From: Lactifluus volemus
Lineage: Eukaryota; Basidiomycota; Agaricomycetes; Russulales; Russulaceae
Direction: 5' to 3'
Assembly (NCBI GenBank): GCA_022376515.1
Contig: WTXI01000010.1
Span: 744,001 to 808,000, forward strand
Length of the DNA: 64,000 nt
Shown here: piece after piece, positions 49,730 through 59,765 of the stretch
How positions within the stretch are numbered: the first letter of the stretch is position 1
Layout: each line of letters opens with the position of its first letter
Translations under genes and position numbers: made by a program
The notes under the pieces: model-generated
The model's database searches: none
What the model saw: the letters and a program-made list of their open reading frames with translations, nothing else
Told to the model about the DNA's origin: nothing

Positions 49730-51153
49730 ATGTCAGGATGTATTTTGTCTGTTGCTTGTGGTCGTGACTACTGCTGCAAACAGACCCCATTGCATTTGTC
49801 TTCGCGAGAAGGACGCCTCGAAATTACCCAGCTCCTTCTTGAGCGTGGTGCACAAGTGAATGCAAGAGACACGACCGGACGGACTCCGTTGCATGGGGCG
49901 TCGCAGGGAGGATATCTCGAAGTTGCTCGGCTTCTTCTCGAGCTCGACGCCAATGCGAATGCTCGGGACAAGAAAGGCCGGACTCCGTTACGTTGGGCGT
50001 TGAAAAAGGGACATTCTAAAGTTGCTCAGCTCTTCCTTGAACGTGGCGCTGATACGGACGCCCGGGAGGGGAGCTACCTAACACCGTTGCACTGGGCCTT
50101 GCAAGAAGGACGTTTCGAGGTTGCTTAGCTCCTTCTTGAGCGCAGCGAAAATGAAGATAACCGAGATGGGAGCGATCACGATTTGACTCCTTTGGACTGG
50201 GCATCGCGGGAAGGGCATGTTGATGTTGTCCGGCTCCTTCTTGACCACGGGGAAGGTGTTGATACCCGGGATGGGAAAAAGCAGACTCCATTACATTGGG
50301 CATCACTCGAAGGACGTCTCGAAATGGTTCAGCTCCTTCTCGAGCGTGGTGCACATGCAAATAGTCAAGATAACAGTGGCCAGACACCCTTACATCTAGC
50401 ATCGCTCGAAGGACATCTCGGCTCCTCCTCGACAGCGGCGCGTATGCAAACGCCCGTGACAGGGGAAAGCAGACCCCATTACACTTGGCATCGCAGAGAG
50501 GGCGTCTCGAAGTCGCTGAGTTCCTTCTAGAGCGCAGCGCATATGCGAATGCCAGAGACGAGAGAAAACAGACCCCATTGCACTGTGCATCGCAAGAAGG
50601 ACATCTCGAAGCTGCTCGGATCCTTCTTGACCAGGGGGCGTACGCGAATACCCCGGACTCCACCGGCCAGACTCCAATGCATCTAGCGTCACGAGGAGGT
50701 CGTCTTGCAATAGCTCAGCTCCTCCTCGAACGCGGTGCACATGCGGATACCTGGGACGTGAGCGAGCGGATTTCACTACATGGGGCATCACAAGAGGGGT
50801 GTCTCGAAGTCGTTCGGCTCCTTCTCGACCACGGTGCAGATACGAATGCCCGAGACAGCGGTGGTAGGACTCCGCTGCATCTGGCATCGTACGCAGGATG
50901 TCTCGAAGTGGCTGAGCTCCTTCTTGACCAAGGTGGAGATGAGAATGCCCAGAACGACCGTGGCCAGAGTCCATTGCATCTGGCATCGCGAGAAGGACAT
51001 TGTGGCGTTGTGCGGTCCCTGCTCGCTCGGGGCACAGACAATATTGATATGCAGAATTACGAGGGCCGGACGCCGCTCCAGGAAGCCTCGGGAGGTGGAC
51101 ATCGCGATGTCGTGTTGTTGCTGTCAGAGCACGGAGCCAGGGAGAGAGTGTAA
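49730..51153 (+). pseudogene. Ankyrin-repeat protein, broken by a nonsense codon and a 10-bp deletion
   Basis: About 14 consecutive ankyrin units (TPLHxAS..G..xVxxLLLxxGAxxNARD) with no intron. The first frame ends at TAG 50126-50128, exactly where the repeat consensus has Q (VAQLLLER in sister repeats), so one C-to-T change explains it. The same frame then continues to about 50420, where ggacatctcg is joined directly to gctcctcctcg. Comparison with sister repeats shows ten bases (aagttgctcg) missing between two CTCG copies. The rest is open in the shifted frame to 51153. Ankyrin arrays mediate protein binding; no effector domain is visible on either side. Confidence 0.82.
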
Positions 51154-51608
51154 CGCGTACTGGTTACTCTTATATAGGGATTAAGGGGGAGAGAGGATCG
51201 CCCTTGATCAGATGATGCTGATTAGCAGTACATTTCACATGTAAGATCTGGTTTTTTGGCATGTATAAACGGCATAACCACTAGCCTGAAATGGACACAA
51301 CGTTTGGAGGAACAAAGGAAGAGGAGAAAATGCGTGATCGTGGAGGCGAATAGGGGCGGACAAATTATAGGGGTGTCAGATCCATCACTTTTGACTTTTG
51401 GCACAGACTCACCCCGATGTCTCTGACAACGCTGTATGGACAGGTGGGATAGCGTTGCCATCGTAGGTATAGGGTATAAAGGCTGGACAATGCGCTGACT
51501 CCGAGTAGGCGCCGAGCGGCGCGTACGTGCGCGATCGCGTGATTATTAATAACTATGTGATTATCTTGTATCATATCTAATCTGGGCTCTCCCGTCGCAT
51601 CTGATCCG
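51154..51608. other. Intergenic, promoter of the methyltransferase
   Basis: About 450 bp without a credible frame. It lies outside the duplicated segment. Confidence 0.35.
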
Positions 51609-52394
51609 ATGATGGACCCTGAGGAGATATTGTCCTCCTCACTGGGGTCTCTTTACGACTACGCGCCAATCGCACACTCGCATCAAGGCGGCTTGTTCAC
51701 ATACACCCATAGTTTTCAAGGCACCCACTCAACGTCGCTCACGATCACAGTATCAACACCAGATACGCAAACCGAGCACTGGTCACTTCATGCCTCCTCT
51801 ATCTGGGTCTCTGCACTATACGTTGCCGATCACATTTCTGAGCTCAATCTCCCTGAAAAGGAGACAGTTCGGTTGATAGAGTTCGGCGCTGGCGCCGGCC
51901 TGCCTAGCATCCTCATCGCCAAGGCCTACCCACACATCCGTGTAGTCGCGAGCGACTTTCCAGACCCGCTGCTCATTCGTACACTCAACGAGAACGTGAC
52001 GCGCAACGACGTGAGTCGGAACTGCGTCGTCGTTCCGCACGCTTGGGGCACCGCAGACACAACCGAGCTATTACCCCCGGCGGACGTCGTCCTCGCAGCG
52101 GATACGCTTTGGAATCCAGAACTCCACGCGACGCTACTCCACACGATCTGTGCCGTGCTCGCTCGTACACGCACGGCACGCGCGCACATCGTGGCAGGGC
52201 TCCACTCGGGTCGGTACACGCTCGAATCATTCTTCCGCGCCGCGCGTGGGGCGGGTCTGGTGCTTGTCGAGGTGGTAGAGCGTGAGGTGCAGGGAGACGG
52301 CCGTCGAGAATGGGATGTTCGACGTGCGGAGAGTGAGGATGAGCGTGAGAGGAGACGATGGGTTATCTGGAGCGTGTTGAAATGGGGCGACTAA
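51609..52394 (+). CDS. EFM7: Protein N-methyltransferase of the EFM7/NNT1 type (family 16)
   Basis: Seven-beta-strand SAM methyltransferase. Yeast Efm7 (formerly Nnt1) modifies the N-terminus and adjacent lysine of elongation factor 1A; that role is inferred here. Single exon, 261 residues. Motif I is LIEFGAGAGLPSILIAKAYP (51874-51933). The post-I acidic segment reads VVASDFPDPLL, and the DxxY-like motif IV region is ADVVLAADTLWNPELH (about 52081-52130), followed by IVAGLHSGRY. Two adjacent ATGs (51609, 51612) are possible starts. From 51868 the gene lies in a segmental duplication whose second copy (60736) lacks the first third. Confidence 0.87.
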   Translation: MMDPEEILSSSLGSLYDYAPIAHSHQGGLFTYTHSFQGTHSTSLTITVSTPDTQTEHWSLHASSIWVSALYVADHISELNLPEKETVRLIEFGAGAGLPSILIAKAYPHIRVVASDFPDPLLIRTLNENVTRNDVSRNCVVVPHAWGTADTTELLPPADVVLAADTLWNPELHATLLHTICAVLARTRTARAHIVAGLHSGRYTLESFFRAARGAGLVLVEVVEREVQGDGRREWDVRRAESEDERERRRWVIWSVLKWGD

Positions 52395-52666
52395 TGTTTC
52401 CATCAATGACTTTGGAAAGGCAAGCTATTTGGCGTCGGTTTGCCAGATGGCGAGGCTTACATTGAATCAACCCAGAGTCCTGCTGGCCTTTGAGAGCGCG
52501 CTCCTACATATTCCCCAACTTCTTGTCTGCATCGTGACAAGCTTGAGCAGCCAGAAGTGAGGTTAGGGTCTACTCCATTCGTCATATGATCGATGAGCGT
52601 CGAGATTGTGCCGTTCATGTAACATCTACAGAAGAAGATGCTTTGTGGCTATACTCAACCAATTCC

Positions 52667-52681
52667 ATCACTATCTGGCCA
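52667..52681. repeat. Target-site duplication, left copy
   Basis: atcactatctggcca here is repeated at 54275-54289 directly after the poly(A) tail. Copy B has a single version of the site (about 61546-61559) with two differences. Confidence 0.9.
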
Positions 52682-52717
52682 ACAGCTCCTTTTCCTCTTA
52701 CCACCATCATCTCACTC

Positions 52718-53866
52718 ATGCCTCCTCGCCATAAGCGTCTCTTGTCCCCTCCTGTGGACTCTGCCCCTCCCACCCCCCCTCCCGCCCTTCGTGAAGCCAT
52801 CCTTCGCGATCCGGACCCCCCCTCCACTCTGAACGCAATGGCTGCTTACCTCGCCGGCTCCCCCGCCGTTTTTGGCCCTGCCTTTGCTGACGATCCGGCC
52901 GCCGCAGGGGCCATCTTAAGTGATTGGCTCGGGCAACCGTTGTTTTCTTCCTTCTTGCCCCCTCCTCCCCCTCCTCCTCCCCCTCCCCCCGCCTCCCCAC
53001 CTTTGGACCTCTCTGTGATCCAGGACACCCTCCAGTCGCTCTCCATGGCAATGGCCGACCTCCAGAAAAAGGTCAATGCTCCTGCCCCTCCCCCCCCTCC
53101 CATGAAGGCCCCTGCTGCTGCCAAGCCTCCTGCCAAAGGCCCCCCTAAAGCCCCCTCCCCTAAGCCCTCCCCCCCCTCCTATGCGGCGAAAGCCATTGCC
53201 AAGCCCTCGTGCCCTAGCCTCGTGGTCTCCTTGGCTCCCTTCCTCCCACCTGGTGCCCCACGCCCTGACCCCAGCACGACTTGCGGAGTTCTGAACACAG
53301 ACCTCGCTGCCTCCTCCCCCCCCCAACCTCCCCTCTCTGCCGTTAAATGGACGGCGAAAGGCAACCTCGTTGTCTTTGGGGGTCCCCACGGGTCCCTCGC
53401 CACCCTTCAAGCCTCCTCCCCTCACATCTCACGTATCCTCTCCTCCTACCTTTCCCTCCCCGCCTCCTCTCCCCTCCCCACCCCCCGCCCTAATGTCAAA
53501 TGGTCTCGGGTCACCATCAATGGTGTCCCGACCGGAGTCTCTCCCTCTTCTGGTGCCGCGTCACCGGACGAGTGTCACCGGGCCCTTGTTGCCCTTAACC
53601 CTACGTACGCCTCCCTCCCGATCACCCTCCGCCCCTCATGGGTCCGCTCTCCCTCCTCTTACTCTGCCGGCGCCGTCTCCTCCCTCGTGTTTGCCTTCGA
53701 GGACCCAGATGGTTCTAGCCTCAAGACTCTGCTTTCTGATCGTCACCTCTTTCTCTTCGGAGTTCGGGGTGTTGTGAAGAAATGGAAGCAGAAGCCCCCT
53801 CCTGCCAAGACTCCCTCCAAACAGGCTCCCCCCCCTCCCCAGGCACCACCAGCCCCTCTGGTCTAG
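52718..53866 (+). CDS. LINE ORF1 (gag-like) protein
   Basis: 382 residues from MPPRHKRLL at 52718, the first ATG inside the element; a longer frame from 52586 would start in host DNA and is not real. The N-terminal half is proline/serine-rich, with a run of 11 prolines near 52960-52992 and a short helix (LQSLSMAMADLQKKVNA). The C-terminal half has the conserved block of agaricomycete ORF1 proteins: SAVKWTAKGNLVVFGGP (53337-53390), NVKWSRVTINGVPTG (53493-53537), PSWVRSPSSYSAGA and SSLVFAFEDPDGSSLKTLL. No zinc knuckle is seen. It is likely an RNA-binding chaperone of the retroelement particle. Confidence 0.8.
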   Translation: MPPRHKRLLSPPVDSAPPTPPPALREAILRDPDPPSTLNAMAAYLAGSPAVFGPAFADDPAAAGAILSDWLGQPLFSSFLPPPPPPPPPPPASPPLDLSVIQDTLQSLSMAMADLQKKVNAPAPPPPPMKAPAAAKPPAKGPPKAPSPKPSPPSYAAKAIAKPSCPSLVVSLAPFLPPGAPRPDPSTTCGVLNTDLAASSPPQPPLSAVKWTAKGNLVVFGGPHGSLATLQASSPHISRILSSYLSLPASSPLPTPRPNVKWSRVTINGVPTGVSPSSGAASPDECHRALVALNPTYASLPITLRPSWVRSPSSYSAGAVSSLVFAFEDPDGSSLKTLLSDRHLFLFGVRGVVKKWKQKPPPAKTPSKQAPPPPQAPPAPLV

Positions 53867-54067
53867 GTCTCACCCTTCCACGGGGTTCGGTCCGCCTTCC
53901 CCCTCCTACTATTCTTCGGGGCCTGTGCCCTCCCACCTTTTTTCTCTTACCCTTCTTATTTCACACTTTCTTTTCCCGCCTCTCTATTTCCGCTACCGTA
54001 TCTATGCGCTTGTTCATTTTTGTGGGTTTAGGGCGAGGTCTCTACTGCTGGGAGGCGACGCGTCTGG

Positions 54068-54078
54068 TTCGAGTCCAG
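54068..54078 (+). promoter_or_regulatory. tRNA T-arm / Pol III B-box-like motif in the LINE 3' UTR
   Basis: GGTTCGAGTCC fits the B-box consensus. The flanks ctgg/ccag can close a stem around the 7-nt loop, as in a tRNA T-arm. No matching acceptor stem or clear A-box was found, so it is not a tRNA gene. Confidence 0.4.
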
Positions 54079-54274
54079 CCTGCCTTGGGGGGCCCTTTGG
54101 GTAATCGGGTCACCCCCTCTGCGGGGCCTTCTTGGGATGTTGCACGCCAGTCCAAACTAGTTAGTCTTTGTTCTTTACCCTTTACGCACAGAATTTCGTG
54201 TACTACATTTGTTAGCAAGTCTTGTCACAATACACGCGGGGACTATAAACCCCAATTCAAAAAAAAAAAAAAAA

Positions 54275-54289
54275 ATCACTATCTGGCCA
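54275..54289. repeat. Target-site duplication, right copy
   Basis: Second copy of the 14-15-bp site, directly after the poly(A) run. Its first A may belong to the tail. Confidence 0.9.
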
Positions 54290-54456
54290 TCTATCTCAAT
54301 GTACTTTGGTTAAAGAGATAATGATTTAAGATCCAAGATTTCAGCAAAATTAACTACGAAAGAGGCGATTATCTGCAACGTAGAAGAGTCGGAAATATAG
54401 TGTAGATTTCATAGCAGAGTGGGAAGGAATGGGAGCGGGCAAATGAAAGTGGATAT

Positions 54457-54963
54457 TTACAACCCACATACAGAAGGAGAAACCTTATGGGCGACCACAT
54501 CGACGGCACCCGCACCAATTTGACCCTTGGTCAATTTCTCGAAAGCTTCCTTTGCGATGTTGAAGCCCGAGCCGGCGGTGTCGATAGCGGTCAAGTTGAT
54601 CGTCGTGCCCGTAGTCGGGTTAGTCAAGCTCCAGCACCCGCCGCAGTTGGTCGAGTTGAAGGCGACGTCAAAGGCGCCGCCGATGAAGGGGAACGAGGGC
54701 AAGCTGCCAAAGGTCGGGAATCGCGATGCGAGCCCGTTGACGCCGTTGGAACACGCGACGTTGTTCATCGAGCCGGCACGGTTGTCGAACGTGGTGTCGA
54801 ACGTGGCACGCGCAGTTATGGTTGGTGGTGGCAGCGACGACGCACTGGGGGTGGACGATGGAACCCATGAGTGTGCAGGCGAGCCCGAAGCAGGTGCCTG
54901 AGGCAAGGCATGGGTGGCCTGTGTGAGGAATAGTGCGAGTACGAGGGTAACGGTATAGAACAT
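54457..54963 (-). CDS. Cerato-platanin family secreted protein, copy A
   Basis: Small secreted, cysteine-rich, wall-associated protein. Family members bind chitin oligomers and act as elicitors in plant hosts. Single exon, 168 residues: signal peptide MFYTVTLVLALFLTQATHA, a P/S-rich linker of about 30 residues, then the domain from ATFDTTFDNRAGSMNNVACS. It has conserved GLASRFPTFGSLPSFPFIGG, CGGCW, and a C-terminal VCGL. The four cysteines are placed as in the family. The linker between signal and domain is unusual, since most members pass directly from signal to domain. It differs from copy B (61725) at five residues by eye. Confidence 0.9.
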   Translation of the reverse strand: MFYTVTLVLALFLTQATHALPQAPASGSPAHSWVPSSTPSASSLPPPTITARATFDTTFDNRAGSMNNVACSNGVNGLASRFPTFGSLPSFPFIGGAFDVAFNSTNCGGCWSLTNPTTGTTINLTAIDTAGSGFNIAKEAFEKLTKGQIGAGAVDVVAHKVSPSVCGL

Positions 54964-55485
54964 TGTAAGAGAAGGATGCTGTGAGAGAAGAGTGTTGTCA
55001 AAGTCGTTGAGAGTTGGACGATGAGAGTTGTCTGATGCACAGACGTCCTTTCATACGCCAAGTTGAGGAGGTGCTGGAGTACGCACAGCCAACTGGCGCC
55101 CTCTAGTGCTGCATTGTTGGAGTGGAAAGAATAGGAGGGTCAGTTATGCCGACAGTGGTGCATCGCAGTAATCTTCTCCATCGAGTTGTGAAACGACAAG
55201 ATAAACCAGGTGAGCTGGGCTGAGTTTGTCTAGCTCACGAGAGACTGTCAGAGGCAATGATAGGAGGAATTATCACATACAGTTAGAATGAGTGTTCGGT
55301 ACAGTCCCTCCCCCGCTCGGTGATACCGATGTATCTTATCGATATAGTAGTCTGAGCTCTACACCAATGCTGGCGGTCAAGGAATAACACCGATGGGTAA
55401 ACAGATAGCGTACTGGTGAGGACATCACAGCCAATTTCTTTCTCCTTGCAACATTGAGCAAGCTCGGCTATATCTCAGGGCGTTA
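54964..55485. promoter_or_regulatory. Upstream region of cerato-platanin copy A
   Basis: About 500 bp shared with copy B up to the duplication edge, so both gene copies kept the same proximal promoter. No specific element identified. Confidence 0.45.
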
Positions 55486-55499
55486 CTATAGTGGTTACT

Positions 55500-57360
55500 A
55501 CTGTGGCTGATTGCGACGATATTTTTCCCACCCTACGCGGCGTCGACGCAACAGGATCCACACGTTTGCACTCGTCGTGCAGCTTCGCAGGACACGCTCC
55601 AATCCACGCTCTCTGCCGGCCCTGCTGCCGCCGCCGCCTGGACGTGGCCATTCTTAAAGTGTCCACAGCGGCTGACCTTCCTCGCTTGCCACTATACTTC
55701 ACTCCTAGTGATCCCTTTCCAGCGCGATGTCCTCAGCCTCTGATACGTGATGGCTTTGCGGATGTTATGTGATGGGATACGGAGCGCGGTTGGTCGTTGC
55801 TGATCGATCAACTTGTGTTCTCAGTCTCACTTCCACGATTCCGAATTTACCGGTTCGGTTCGGGAATCTACTCCTCCCAGAACATGACCGTCAAGTCACC
55901 CCTGAACCAGGTCATCCACTATCCGACCTTCACTACCTCGACGGCCCCATGAACAAAATTCTTTCCAAATCTTCATTTCTTGCAGACCTCATCGAGGCTT
56001 ATTCCGACCTCACAGCTCGGCTCAGAGTGGTCGTTCAAGAAACCACGGACAACAGTTGGCAGTTGCTCATGGCCCCGGTTCCAACCCCTGCGAAAGCACC
56101 GCGTAGCATTCGTAGATACTGTCATTCGTGACCTAGGCCGTGCTTTAGTCGACCCGATGGAAGGATGTGAGCAGTCAGATTACTCAACTCCAGAGCCCCA
56201 ATTGTCCCTTCCATCCCCAGTGAAGAGACCACAAAAGAAGCGATGCGGTATGAGCGAAGAGTAGGTTTAATACGCTCGCGACCTCGCAACCGTATCACAT
56301 GCCGTCATCAAACTCCTCGATCTGGCCTTCCGCAGTTTATGCTCTATTCGACGGTGCGTTCGTCGTGACCTCTACCCCTTTTTTTTCATTCGTTGATGCG
56401 AACCGTTAAAACAAGACCTCGGTTCCATGTTGACACAAGCGCTCGCAATCCCGTTAGCGACAGAGCTGCCGACGCCAAATGCGCGGAAGACTTGCGCACT
56501 TGTCATTTGGCTTCTCCTGACTCAACGATTGTCCGCTGACGTTCTCGCACCAGCTGAGGACAGAATCGCGTATGCTCTCCGACGCGCCGTCGAAGGCGAG
56601 CTTGGTAAAGAAGGCAACAAGGGGGCAGTCACCGACGGCCTCAAGGTAAGATCGCTAGCGTGAACTCCTCTGGGCTTAGATAACAAGCTGACCTCCGTCG
56701 ATCGTTCAGGCCATCCATAATCTGACCGTCCACGAGACGTCGGTCCTTGTTTCAGCATTTACTGAACTCCTGCCTTCCCCCCTCGAGAACCTACTCGCGC
56801 CAGACTTGTCCTGCGTGCTCAAGCCTACCATGCTCTTGGCGGCTTTGCCTTCGGCGCGTCCCCGATTCCCTTCTCCTACACACATACGCGGCTCTCCGAG
56901 ATGGTCGCCGCAACTCTTACCGTCGTCCCCGCTTCATCCTCGTCGTTGACTTCGTCCCATCGTACACCAACCAAGTCCGACTCGATGCTCGTCAAGACCT
57001 TGTGCACAACGCTCGCAGTACACGATCCATCGTGTGCCACTCAGGGTCCCGTTTGGGCGCTCTGCACTCTCGCCGCGCTCGTCGTGCTGCTCGGTCCAAC
57101 GCTCGTGACGAACGCAAAGCTCACGAACACACTCAAGGAACTCCTAGCCTCTCGGTATGCCACAGAAAGTCATCCGTCTGTGCGCTTGCATGTGCTGTCT
57201 GGTGTTCCTTGGCATGGGCGTATTTCTGGCCACCCCTCCCTCGTAAGTATGAACAGAAGGAAGATGTTGGCGATGGACTTCAAAGACCACTTCAATTGGT
57301 ACATATCGCCAGAATGGTGGGCTCTTACCATACGGCCAAAAGTTGAGTGGTATATATGTA
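55500..57360 (+). pseudogene. RIF1: RIF1 N-terminal copy, broken and truncated
   Basis: RIF1 is the telomere and replication-timing factor. Recognisable blocks in order: VTPEPGHPLSDLHYLDGP (about 55898-55951), LIEAYSDLTARLR, PLRKHRVAFVDTVIRDLGRA after a +1 frame change near 56075, CGMSEE, ARDLATVSHAVIKLLDLAF, LGSMLTQALAIPLATELPTP (56420-56480), DVLAPAEDRIAYALRRAVEG, LVLRAQAYHALGGFAFG-like exon, GPVWALCTLAALVVLLGP. Nonsense codons TAG (56263) and TAA (56269) fall inside the conserved SEEQVKYARDL stretch, another frame change occurs near 56325, and the similarity stops near 57230. The long C-terminal part is absent. A functional RIF1 should exist elsewhere. Confidence 0.75.
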
Positions 57361-57529
57361 TAAATTTTACAGGAGTTAAATCGAGACAAGGTCGCTGTAC
57401 TTGTAAATTAAAGATTCTTTCCTTCAAGCAAGGTTTCTGCCAACAAGGTCAGCACTTCTAGTGATCTAGCATTATCTTATCTAATCCTCAGCCACTGCAT
57501 TTCATCATGGCTTCCACCTATGGCAGTGC

Positions 57530-59588
57530 CAGTGACAGGAACCTCGCTATGGGTTTCGTTTGTTTTTCCCTGTGTGGTACACGAATGCTGTGGGCTTTGG
57601 CCTTCATGAGGGCGACGGAGGGGACACCTTTCTCTTGCTTGACCTTGTTGCTGTTGTCCCGATCGACATTCTGGAGAGTTTCTCAGGTCAATGTATTTCC
57701 ATCTGAATGGAGGAAACGCACAGCAGCCTCAACCTGGGATTGTAGAGCGCGCTTAGTCAGTTTGTCCATCGTGCCCGCAATCTCGCCTGAGACATGGTCG
57801 GTAACAAGTCATGGGAAGATATCTAGATGACTCACCCTTGTCGATGACTGCAAGGCTCTTGAGAGTGATACCATATTCAAGCGCGGCGGCGTGCAAGTGG
57901 TCCATGGCGTGAGTCCTCAACGTGTCAAGGATCTGAGAAGAGCCCTCCGTATTCTCGATGTTGTCGCTGCCGACCAGAGAGTGTTGCTCGATCATCGAGC
58001 CGTAGTCCACTACAATAGACGTCAAGATTTTAGTCTAGCCCGAAGAAGGGTATTCGTACGGCGAGCAAAGAACTGTGTCAAGATAGATTGGGTGTTGTCC
58101 TGAAGCACATCGTAGGGCGTCTCATACCCATGGGTCGCGAGCTTGAGTGGCTCATCGAGTTGCCACTTGAAGTACAGCTTCAACCTCACTGGGACTTTAT
58201 CAAGGGTGAATCTATGGAGTTCATAACCCTCAGTGAGGATGGAGCAAGATTGAGGCCGCTGACGTACATGTTCTTTGTAGACATCTCAAATTGATTTTCG
58301 CCAAGAGTGTAAAGACCACGCAATGTGACATTTGGGTGAGTAATACAATACTGTCCAGCCGGGAGAAGCTCGAGGTCATTGCCAGACTGCAAAATCGCGC
58401 AATTGTTCGCCGGAATGTCCAAACTGGACGCATAATGCAACGCTCATCGTCAGTACAACCGTATAGGACGAACGGCTATGGGATGGGGAACCGAGTTAGG
58501 CCTGGAGAATGAAAACTTACAACAGTGCCGCGACGCAGTCCTTTGTAGACGAAGGGGCAGTAGTGGTGGACATCCAGACCTCAAGGCTACGACCAAGGAT
58601 TGCCCCTGTGACGTGGTCTTTAACCACATGGGGAAGGTGAGTCTGATCAACTATTGCGAGCACATCGTAGCTGCCTGTGATTCCATATGCAACAAAGCCC
58701 GAGTTCTTGAGCACGAAGATTTTGTTCTGCGGGTCCGAAATGACTGCAGCTTGATTCTGCGAGACCTGTACCACGGTCAACCCCCTGAAATTGATCACGC
58801 CGTCCGACACTGTGGATCAAGATCAGAATCCATTCAGTCAATTCCCAGAATGAGGTACGATTCTGGGATGGTATCACTTACATCCGCGTACCCCCTCGTA
58901 CGAACGCGCCCACCAATTGCGCAACGGGAAACCCGGATACCGTCCCGGTTTCGTGAGCAGCTTCGGCAGCCCACCATGGTTGATGAGTCCAATCTGCCCA
59001 GGCGCTACCTCCTTGCCTATCCAGTCTGTCGGGACCTATACAGCCAGCACCACCTTCGTCAGTTACACCTCTCAGATACAGCATCAAGCCAAGCCCATAT
59101 GTACGAGCGGTACTCGTGGCAGTACTTGCGCACCTTATCAGAAATAATCTTTTTGTGTCCCGTCTGCAATAAAAGAAAAGGAGAAGCACTCATCAGATAC
59201 AAATGTTCGCCCACAAGCGATGGGTGAGACACGATTCCATGCGAGTCGTCGCTCGTACCTGGAGCAGATGTTCGTTGAGCTCCTGCAGGGCACCAAGGAC
59301 TCCTTTCTTCCCGATGGGCACGACATACGGACGCCCCTCCGCGAAGTAGTCCGGCGTCTTGGTGAACGTAGTGTGAATCTTGGCCTGTGAGGAAAACTCG
59401 ACACCCTTCCCACGGCTACTCCCACTAGCGGCATGCACGTGTGCGTATGCATGGCCAGTGCCTGCAGTCGCGCCTTCGACGACGGTTACACCATCGCCAA
59501 CACTTGAAGCTGCGGGCATAATTTGGTTCAGTTGTTGAGAGGATAGATGTGTGAGAGAAAGAGAAGGGGGAGTGATAGGAGTGCTCAT
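57530..59588 (-). pseudogene. SPFH/Band-7 (prohibitin-like) gene, probably truncated and damaged
   Basis: SPFH proteins scaffold membrane microdomains. Exon 1 from 59588 reads MSTPITPPSLSLTHLSSQQL, with KTPDYFAEGRPYVVPIGKKG. Later exons give GQIGLINHGGLPKLLTKPGR (about 58945-59010), INFRGLTVVQVSQNQAAVIS (about 58740-58800), VAYGITGSYDVLAIVDQTHL, LDIPANNCAILQSG, LYFKWQLDEPLKLATHGYET (about 58110-58175), and LEYGITLKSLAVIDK and EIAGTMDKLTKRALQSQ (57740-57865). It ends near 57530 just after NVDRDNSNKVKQEKG, so the long Ala/Glu coiled-coil tail usual in the family is missing. Frame changes seem needed near 59035 and 58200. It could be expressed in shortened form; a pseudogene is more likely. Confidence 0.65.
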
Positions 59589-59699
59589 ATTTAACGTGCG
59601 TTGTGTGTAGGCCTTGATGCAGCATTGCTGTGCGTTGGTTATGTCTTGAGCGGTCAGTGGTGTTACTTTACTGATAAAGGACCCACTTTTTTAATGAGA

Positions 59700-59764
59700 C
59701 TTCCATTTGTGACTAATTAGGCTTCTTCACCTGCTCACGTGGTTTTGTAATAAAAAAATTGATC
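59700..59764. repeat. Direct repeat flanking the large palindrome, left copy
   Basis: The segment with atttgtgactaattaggctt, then tgctcacgtgg, an A-run and ttgatca recurs, with small differences, inside the palindrome spacer at about 60228-60287 in the same orientation. Confidence 0.8.
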
Positions 59765-59765
59765 A

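Larger units (their letters stand above)
52682..54275 (+). mobile_element. ORF1-only non-LTR retrotransposon (LINE derivative)
   Basis: About 1.6 kb inserted in copy A. It is bounded by a 14-15-bp target-site duplication and ends in a run of 17 A (54259-54275). Order: short 5' leader, one intact ORF1, then about 400 bp of 3' UTR. No endonuclease, reverse transcriptase or RNase H coding is present. The plus strand is extremely C/T-rich in the ORF. The intact ends show target-primed insertion of this short form, so it was mobilised by enzymes encoded elsewhere. Confidence 0.88.
51868..55485. repeat. Segmental duplication, copy A (holds a later LINE insertion)
   Basis: From ttcggttgataga (51868) to gggcgtta (55485) the sequence matches 60736-62762 in direct orientation, with scattered substitutions and small indels. 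It includes most of the methyltransferase, its 3' flank, the cerato-platanin gene and about 500 bp of its promoter side. Removing the 1.6-kb LINE and one target-site copy leaves about 2.01 kb, against 2.03 kb in copy B. Confidence 0.93.

Noticed and set aside
50016..50986. Long minus-strand open frames (up to 215 codons) opposite the ankyrin gene
   Set aside because: They mirror the 99-bp repeat period of the ankyrin coding strand; their own sequence is a repeated low-information peptide.
52586..52717. Extended N-terminus of the LINE ORF1 frame
   Set aside because: This part is host DNA left of the insertion point and is also found in copy B, so it cannot belong to the element.
52615..53425. 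Glycine/arginine-rich minus-strand frames opposite the LINE ORF1
   Set aside because: They are complements of the C/T-rich proline-coding strand, with no independent motif.
54035..54100. tRNA gene in the LINE 3' UTR
   Set aside because: Only the T-arm is convincing; no acceptor stem pairing and no clear A-box.
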